From Nocardia panacis (GTDB lineage Bacteria; Actinomycetota; Actinomycetes; Mycobacteriales; Mycobacteriaceae): DNA of 64,000 nt. A program made the position numbers and the translations under genes. Location: NCBI RefSeq assembly GCF_003598715.1, contig NZ_QZFU01000015.1, forward strand, positions 148,701-212,700. Direction: 5' to 3'. Below are positions 63,992 to 64,000 of this stretch, piece after piece. The first letter of the stretch is position 1, and the number at the start of each line of letters is the position of its first letter. The notes beneath the pieces are model-generated. The model worked only from the letters and a program-made list of their open reading frames with translations. It did no database searches and was not told where the DNA came from.

Positions 63992-64000
63992 CAGCTTTTT

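Overview
The window is high-GC actinobacterial DNA, most likely from Nocardia or a close mycolic-acid relative. The evidence is a secreted cutinase-like hydrolase, a WXG100/ESX gene set, helix-turn-helix regulators with a DUF5753-type ligand domain, a DUF4192 protein, and many genes linked by ATGA or GTGA overlaps. Almost everything here looks accessory: a peptide natural-product cluster, conjugation and integration genes, and a rearranged CRISPR-Cas locus. No housekeeping operon, rRNA gene or complete tRNA gene is visible.

Region 1 (1-4.4 kb): a cutinase-family protein that runs off the left edge, then a tightly coupled five-gene ESX-type operon. It has two WXG100 proteins, a 467-residue effector ending in an HExxH metallopeptidase-like domain, a stand-alone EF-Tu domain-2-like protein (candidate immunity protein) and a YbaB/EbfC-like protein.

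Region 2 (4.5-13.7 kb): a compact cluster that looks like an unusual ribosomally made, modified peptide (RiPP) system. On the minus strand it encodes, in transcription order, a 29-residue precursor peptide with a YxxPxV leader motif and a Cys-Asn C-terminus, a glutathione-transferase-like protein carrying a C-terminal PqqD-like recognition domain, a radical SAM/SPASM enzyme carrying an N-terminal PqqD-like domain, and a fused alpha-beta bacterial glycyl-tRNA synthetase. A divergent regulator/glycosyltransferase pair and a hexapeptide acyltransferase/hydrolase pair flank it. This is the strongest candidate for an undescribed system.

Region 3 (14-30.6 kb): small regulators and hypothetical genes, a 0.5-kb run of long hairpins (possible structured RNA), and a plasmid/ICE-type MobF relaxase-helicase (TraA) with an upstream non-coding stretch that may hold oriT. 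A methyltransferase, a regulator with a palindrome across its start codon, and a GAF/PAS-like protein follow.

Region 4 (30.6-49.9 kb): a type I-C CRISPR-Cas locus broken into pieces. The order is array 1 (34 repeats), cas3, a lone degenerate repeat, an IS3 remnant, an orphan CRISPR leader cut by an ISL3-family element, a leftover terminal repeat, array 2 (9 repeats), cas5-cas8c-cas7-cas4-cas1-cas2, and array 3 (10 repeats, a different repeat variant). The ISL3 element is itself split by a Tn554-like two-tyrosine-recombinase element that can be excised in silico to the base.

Region 5 (50-64 kb): a tRNA 3'-end fragment (probable attachment site) beside two inverted, converging AbrB-integrase gene pairs. 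After these come a 118-bp palindrome and a plasmid-like maintenance block: DUF4192, a DprA paralogue, small paralogous proteins, a DUF932-like protein, DUF4254-like, ParB-like and a primase-polymerase, ending with a two-gene unit at the right edge.
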